Shown here: in pieces, positions 60,118 through 64,000 of the stretch
Layout of the letters: the number at the start of each line of letters is the position of its first letter
Position numbering within the stretch: the stretch's first letter is position 1
Assembly: GCF_016863315.1 (NCBI RefSeq)
Contig: NZ_BOOQ01000040.1
Location: 1-64,000 of the forward strand
Length of the DNA stretch: 64,000 nt
From: Planotetraspora silvatica
GTDB taxonomy: Bacteria > Actinomycetota > Actinomycetes > Streptosporangiales > Streptosporangiaceae
Direction: 5' to 3'
Made by a program: the position numbers and the translations under genes
The notes under the pieces: model-generated
Database searches by the model: none
The model's input: only the letters and a program-made list of their open reading frames with translations
What the model was told of the DNA's origin: nothing

Positions 60118-61242
60118 TCAGGGCCTGACGGGCAGGGCGAGGGCGAGGTCGGCGATGAATCTGGTGAGGGCGATCCGTTTGCGGAACAGTTCGTCCAGTT
60201 CGGGTGTCGGCTCCTCCCCCAGCAGTTCGCCGGGCAGCGCGCTGAAGCCGCAGCGGATCAGTGTCGTCGCGGTGTGGCCGAAGGCGACGTGGGCGGGGTC
60301 TCCCCCGGATCCTTCGGTGTACGCGTTGAGGATTTCGGTGTTTATCGCGGGCAGGTCGAGGGGGTCGGTCGTGCCGCTGTAGGCGAGTCCGGCCAGCAGT
60401 TGGGCGAGGTCGAAGGCGAGGGGGTGGGAGCCGGACCAGCCCCAGTCGATCGCGACGAACTCGGCTGAGCCGTCGGCGGGGATCAGCAGGTTCTGGGGGC
60501 AGGCGTCGCCGTGGACGAAGGTCTGTGGGAGGCGGTCGAGCGCGTCGAGCAGGGCGGGGGTGCGTTCGGCGAGGGTGGCGAGGTCGGTGCGGAGGTGCGG
60601 GTCCGCGTGCCGGGCGACGAGTGGATGTTCCCAGGTGGCCGGGTCGCGCAGGATCGGCAGCAGCCCCTGGGTGACCCGGCCGAGCCAGTAGGGGCGAAGG
60701 CCGGGCCCGGTGGCGTCCGTCACCTGTCGCAGGGCGGCGAGCCGGCCCAGCAGCCGGGCGGCGGTGCGGTATCGGGGCAGGTCCCAGTCGCGGGGGGCGA
60801 CGCGTACGTCTTCCATCCACAGGACGAGGCGGTCGTCGCCGATGTCGTCCACCCGGTACAGCCGGGGCAGCCGGAGGCCGTCGGGAAGGGGCAGGTCGCA
60901 GGCGTGGGCGTCGAGTTCCGCGCGCCAGGGGAACTGGGCGACGAACTCGTCTCTCGCCTGTTCGGGGATCTGGTCGATGAGCGGCCAGTGGCGGGCGGAT
61001 CCGATGGCCTTGATGAACACCGACCACCTCTCCCCCCATGCCGTCGTTCCGGTCATGCGGGCGAGTGCGGTGGTGGACGGGGTGGACAGGGGGTGGTCGA
61101 CCGGTGTGAACCGCCACTCGGCGACGTCGGCGGTGTCGCGTCCGATCGCGGCGCGGACCACTTCGGTGACGGTGGCCGTGGTCAGCCGTGCGCCGAGCAG
61201 TGTGGTCAGTGCCGTGATCGCGGGGTCGTCGAGTTGTGTCAT
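60118..61242 (-). CDS. Aminoglycoside phosphotransferase-fold protein
   Basis: A 374-residue APH-family protein with the catalytic loop TFVHGDACPQNLL (HGDxxxxN) and IDWGWSGSHPLAFDL (the DW/G metal-binding motif). The N-terminal nucleotide-binding lobe is atypical (no clear G-rich loop), and substrate is unknown; resistance should not be assumed. The start at ATG 61242 has no good ribosome-binding site; an in-frame ATG at 61278 lies within the operator palindrome. Divergent from the LuxR regulator. Confidence 0.75.
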   Translation of the reverse strand: MTQLDDPAITALTTLLGARLTTATVTEVVRAAIGRDTADVAEWRFTPVDHPLSTPSTTALARMTGTTAWGERWSVFIKAIGSARHWPLIDQIPEQARDEFVAQFPWRAELDAHACDLPLPDGLRLPRLYRVDDIGDDRLVLWMEDVRVAPRDWDLPRYRTAARLLGRLAALRQVTDATGPGLRPYWLGRVTQGLLPILRDPATWEHPLVARHADPHLRTDLATLAERTPALLDALDRLPQTFVHGDACPQNLLIPADGSAEFVAIDWGWSGSHPLAFDLAQLLAGLAYSGTTDPLDLPAINTEILNAYTEGSGGDPAHVAFGHTATTLIRCGFSALPGELLGEEPTPELDELFRKRIALTRFIADLALALPVRP

Positions 61243-61276
61243 GGACTGAGGGTGCGCTGGGGGTGCGGGCTCTGGC

Positions 61277-61302
61277 ATGAGTATGGCGTACTCATTTACG
61301 CT
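61277..61302. promoter_or_regulatory. Palindromic operator and -10 of LuxR gene
   Basis: ATGAGTA (61277-61283) and TACTCAT (61289-61295) form a perfect 7-bp inverted repeat around TGGCG. Directly after it, TACGCT (61297-61302) is a -10 box seven bases before the GTG at 61310. The site lies between the LuxR and APH starts, so one factor could control both. Confidence 0.75.
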
Positions 61303-61309
61303 CGACGCC

Positions 61310-63877
61310 GTGCGGACCACCTGGCCCTTCGCGGGCCGTATGGCGCAGTTGGCGGCGATGGGCGCGGCGATCCGCGGTGGCCGTGGCGTGGTTGTGGCCG
61401 GTCCGGCGGGGGTGGGTAAGAGCCGTCTGGCCGCGCGGGCCGTGAGTGAGGCGGCGGGTTTTTCGGTGGCCGCGGTCCGGGCGACGGAGGCGGCGGCGGA
61501 GCTTCCGTTCGGTGCGTTCGCTCATCTGCTGCCCGCTCCCCCGTCTGATCGGGTCAATCCTCTTCAGTGGGCGGCCGGGGAGCTGAGCGCGACGGGTCTG
61601 CTGCTGGTCGATGACGCTCATCTGCTCGATGGTGCCTCTGCCGCGTTGGTTCATCATCTGGTGAGGTACGGCGGGGTGCGGGTGGTGGCGACCGTCCGGA
61701 CCGGGGAGGCGACCGCTGACGCGGTGATCGCTTTGTGGAAGGACGGTCTGGTCCCGCGGCTGGAGTTGGCTCCGTTGTCGGTGGAGGAGGCGGGCGACGC
61801 GCTGGGCGGGGCGCTGGGCGGGCCGGTCGAGGAGCGGACGGTTCGGCGGCTGTGGGAGGTCAGTCAGGGTAATCCGTTGTTCTTGCGTGAGCTGGTGCTG
61901 GCGGGGCAGGCCACCGGTTCGCTCGGGGTCGGCGGTGGGTCGTGGCGGTGGCAGGGGGAGCTTGCGGTCACGACGCGGCTGCGGGAGCTCGTCGATCGGC
62001 GTATCGGGGCGGTGACCGATGCCGAGCGGGAGGTCCTGGAGTTGGTGGCGTATGGGGAGCCGTTCGGGGCGGAGTTGCTGGGCCGGTTGGGGTCGGCGCA
62101 GGTGCTGGAGGGGCTGGAGGATCGTCAGCTCGTGTCGGTCGTGGTGGAGGGGCGGCGGCTGCAGGTGCGGCTCGCGCATCCTCTGTACGGCCAGGCCGTA
62201 CGGGCCAGGTGTGGGACGTTGCGGACACGGCGGGTGTTGTTGCGGCTGGCCGAGGCGGTGGAGGCGGCGGGGTTGCGGCGGCGTGAGGACGCGTTGCGGG
62301 TGGCGTTGTGGCGGCTGGACAGTGGGACGGCGGCTGATCCGCGTCTGTTGCTGGAGGCCTGTCGGGTGGCGCGGCTCGCGCGTGATCTGGGGTTGGCCGA
62401 GCGGTTGGCGCGGGCGGCGTCGGCGGCGGGTGGCGGAGCCGAGGCCGACCTTCATCTGTCGCGGATTCTGCACTACATGGACCGGTATGAGGAGGCGGAG
62501 GAGGTGCTTCAGGGGGTGCGGTTGGCTGACGACCTCCAGCGGATGGAGTACGTCGCGGCCCGGTCGTTCAATCTGTACTGGGGTCTCGGGCGGGAGGGTG
62601 AGGCGCGGGCTCTGGCCGATGAGGTGGGTGCGGGCATGTCGGAGCCCGTCTACCGGCAGGGTATGGATGTCCTGCGGGCGGTGATGGATTCGTTCGCCGG
62701 GGATCTGGTCGCGGCGGAGGCGGGGCTGGCGCGGGTGGTGGCGCTGGGGCCGTTGCCGGAGGAGGGTGCTCGGTCGTTGACGCCGTTGCGGGTGAGTGTC
62801 TGTGCCTTCGACGGGCGGGCCGTTCAGGCTCTGGAGCTCGTCGAAGGGAACTCTTCTGAGGCCTTTCCGAGTTATCAGGCGGCGTTGCTCGAGTATGGGG
62901 TGGTGGCCGCGTTGCTGGTCGGTGATCTGCGGGCGGCTGAACGGTATTCGGCGGCGGGGCTCCGGTTGGCGGAGGAGTTCGGCGCGTGGAACCGGGCGTT
63001 GGTGGGGTTCGGTGTCGACCGCGCGCGGGTGTGCCGGTTGCGTGGTGAGTCGGATGAGGCGCTGCGTCTGTGCCGGGAGGCGGCGGCGAGGTTGCCGCGG
63101 CGCAGCGTGTACGCGGGCGGGTGTCTGGGTGAGTTGGCCCATGTGCTGGCGATGCGGGGGGACGCCGCGGCGGCGGGGGACGCGTTGCGGGCCGCCGCGG
63201 AGATGACGGTGTCGCAGGGTCATTCTGTGGTGTTCCCTGTGCGGCTTGCCCGTACGTGGGTTCTCGCTGTGGGGGGTGATCTCGCGGCGGCCGTCAGGAA
63301 CGGGGTGGAGACGGCCGGTGAGGCGGCGTCTCGGGGGTTGCGGGCCTACGAGGTGACCGCGTGGCATGACCTTGTACGGCTGGGTGCGGCTCATTTGGCG
63401 GAGTCGCGTCTGGCTCGGCTGGCGGGCGAGGTCGAGGGTCCTTTGGTCGGGTTGTTGTCCCGGCATGCCACGGCGTGCGTGTCGAAGGACGGGGTGGGTC
63501 TGGACGCGTTGTCGGCCGAGTTCGCGGCGCTGGAGTTGCGTGTGCACGCGGCGGAGGCGGCTGCTCAGGCGGCGGTCGTCCACGATGGGGAGGGGAATGT
63601 GCGGGCGGCTCAGGCGTCGAGGACGAGGGCGTGGTCGCTGGCGCGTGACTGTCCGGGGGTGCGGACTCCGGCGTTGGTGCGTCTGGTGCTTCCCGAGTTG
63701 ACCGCGCGGCAGCGTGAGGTGGCGGCGCTGGCCGCTGAGGGGTTGACCAACCGGCAGATCGCCGATCGGCTGGTGTTGTCGATCCGTACGGTGGCGAACC
63801 ATCTCGGGGCGGTGTATGAGCGGCTCGGTGTGGGTGACCGGGTGGCTCTGGGCGAGATTCTGAGCCGCCTCGACTGA
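61310..63877 (+). CDS. LAL-type LuxR family regulator
   Basis: An 855-residue large ATP-binding LuxR regulator. Walker A GPAGVGKS (31-38), Walker B LLLVDDAHLLDG (about 102-113), a long TPR-like middle, and a C-terminal LuxR HTH (LTARQREVAALAAEGLTNRQ, RLVLSIRTVANHLGAVYERL, about 785-845). Such proteins activate specialised-metabolism or sugar genes. GTG 61310 is favoured over ATG 61277 because the latter is inside the palindrome and a -10 box lies seven bases before the GTG. Codon third positions favour G over C here more than in the flanking genes. Confidence 0.88.
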   Translation: MRTTWPFAGRMAQLAAMGAAIRGGRGVVVAGPAGVGKSRLAARAVSEAAGFSVAAVRATEAAAELPFGAFAHLLPAPPSDRVNPLQWAAGELSATGLLLVDDAHLLDGASAALVHHLVRYGGVRVVATVRTGEATADAVIALWKDGLVPRLELAPLSVEEAGDALGGALGGPVEERTVRRLWEVSQGNPLFLRELVLAGQATGSLGVGGGSWRWQGELAVTTRLRELVDRRIGAVTDAEREVLELVAYGEPFGAELLGRLGSAQVLEGLEDRQLVSVVVEGRRLQVRLAHPLYGQAVRARCGTLRTRRVLLRLAEAVEAAGLRRREDALRVALWRLDSGTAADPRLLLEACRVARLARDLGLAERLARAASAAGGGAEADLHLSRILHYMDRYEEAEEVLQGVRLADDLQRMEYVAARSFNLYWGLGREGEARALADEVGAGMSEPVYRQGMDVLRAVMDSFAGDLVAAEAGLARVVALGPLPEEGARSLTPLRVSVCAFDGRAVQALELVEGNSSEAFPSYQAALLEYGVVAALLVGDLRAAERYSAAGLRLAEEFGAWNRALVGFGVDRARVCRLRGESDEALRLCREAAARLPRRSVYAGGCLGELAHVLAMRGDAAAAGDALRAAAEMTVSQGHSVVFPVRLARTWVLAVGGDLAAAVRNGVETAGEAASRGLRAYEVTAWHDLVRLGAAHLAESRLARLAGEVEGPLVGLLSRHATACVSKDGVGLDALSAEFAALELRVHAAEAAAQAAVVHDGEGNVRAAQASRTRAWSLARDCPGVRTPALVRLVLPELTARQREVAALAAEGLTNRQIADRLVLSIRTVANHLGAVYERLGVGDRVALGEILSRLD

Positions 63878-63890
63878 GCCGCTCGACGGG

Positions 63891-64000
63891 TCACGGCTTC
63901 GCTTTGGAGACCTGGTCCAGGAGCTTCGGCTCCCTCCGGTCCAGATCGGCTGGGCGACGGGAGGGCGGTCTGGGCTGCCCGGGCCGGTTGGGCTCAGCCT
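63891..64000 (-). CDS. Possible 3' end of a gene running off the right edge
   Basis: A minus-strand frame open to the window edge ends with a TGA at 63891-63893 and reads in part ADLDRREPKLLDQVSKAKP. Too short to identify. It would converge with the LuxR gene. The upstream part is Pro/Arg rich. Confidence 0.3.
   Translation of the reverse strand, partial: AEPNRPGQPRPPSRRPADLDRREPKLLDQVSKAKP

Noticed and set aside
60118-61242. Aminoglycoside-resistance gene
   Set aside because: Only the APH fold is shown; the substrate lobe is not close to known resistance enzymes by eye.
61277-61309. ATG 61277 as LuxR start
   Set aside because: The codon lies in a perfect palindrome, and a -10 box and GTG follow at the right distance.

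Overview
The window is high-GC DNA (about 70 percent by eye) with GTG and TTG starts and a block order, pafB-pafC-tatA-tatC-(DAG kinase)-helY helicase and a nearby 5'-3' exonuclease, that is characteristic of Actinomycetota. Together with rbpA, a HelR/HelD-type RNA polymerase ATPase, split lnt/ppm genes and a SpoIIE/PAS phosphatase, this suggests a chromosomal segment of a filamentous actinomycete, perhaps Streptosporangiaceae (the family level is inference). No phage, IS, rRNA, tRNA or cas genes were seen.

Layout. 0.2-12 kb: DUF3866 protein, the PafBC DNA-damage regulators, a small membrane protein, Tat translocase, lipid kinase, TetR regulator, HelY-like helicase, RNB exoribonuclease and 5'-3' exonuclease. 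12-17.6 kb: SpoIIE phosphatase, M24 peptidase, acyl-CoA dehydrogenase, hydrolase and Lrp/AsnC regulator. 17.6-24.6 kb: one six-gene carbohydrate operon (ROK repressor, lipoprotein binding protein, two permeases, GH4 glycosidase, BadF-type kinase) with a clear promoter and a 17-bp palindromic operator. 25-35 kb: HelR-type ATPase, lnt, ppm, fxsA, rbpA (behind a sigma-R-type promoter), UMF1 transporter, phosphodiesterase and two methyltransferases. 35-38 kb: MoxR-DUF58-VWA operon. 38-55 kb: membrane and stress genes, three small regulator/enzyme groups, an RND pump with a divergent MarR regulator, purB, a GNAT and HAD convergent pair, and a TipA-like MerR regulator. 55-64 kb: an accessory-looking region with a frameshifted small ORF, a tyrosine recombinase, a membrane protein with two ribosomal L7/L12-C-terminal-like repeats, a TM-GTPase pair, an aminoglycoside-phosphotransferase-fold protein and a LAL-type LuxR regulator.

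The most unusual signal is a family of 53-bp intergenic repeats, each beginning CGTGATCATGCAC followed by a TTCG and a later TGACCTGC block. At least 22 units lie in five arrays (about 24.76-25.13, 41.79-41.95, 56.60-56.78, 57.41-57.52 and 57.65-57.86 kb). The core recurs at exactly 53-bp steps (one step is 52), which is five turns of B-DNA. Arrays tend to converge, and the arrays at 56.6 and 57.7 kb are inverted copies of each other that flank the L12-like gene next to the recombinase. It has no cas genes and its 'spacers' are partly conserved, so it is not a CRISPR.

Many genes here appear leaderless: a TANNNT box lies 6-8 bases before the start codon. I used this to choose several starts, including the LuxR regulator, where the more upstream ATG lies inside a 19-bp palindrome that is probably an operator. 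Coordinates of starts are inferred; ends follow stop codons.
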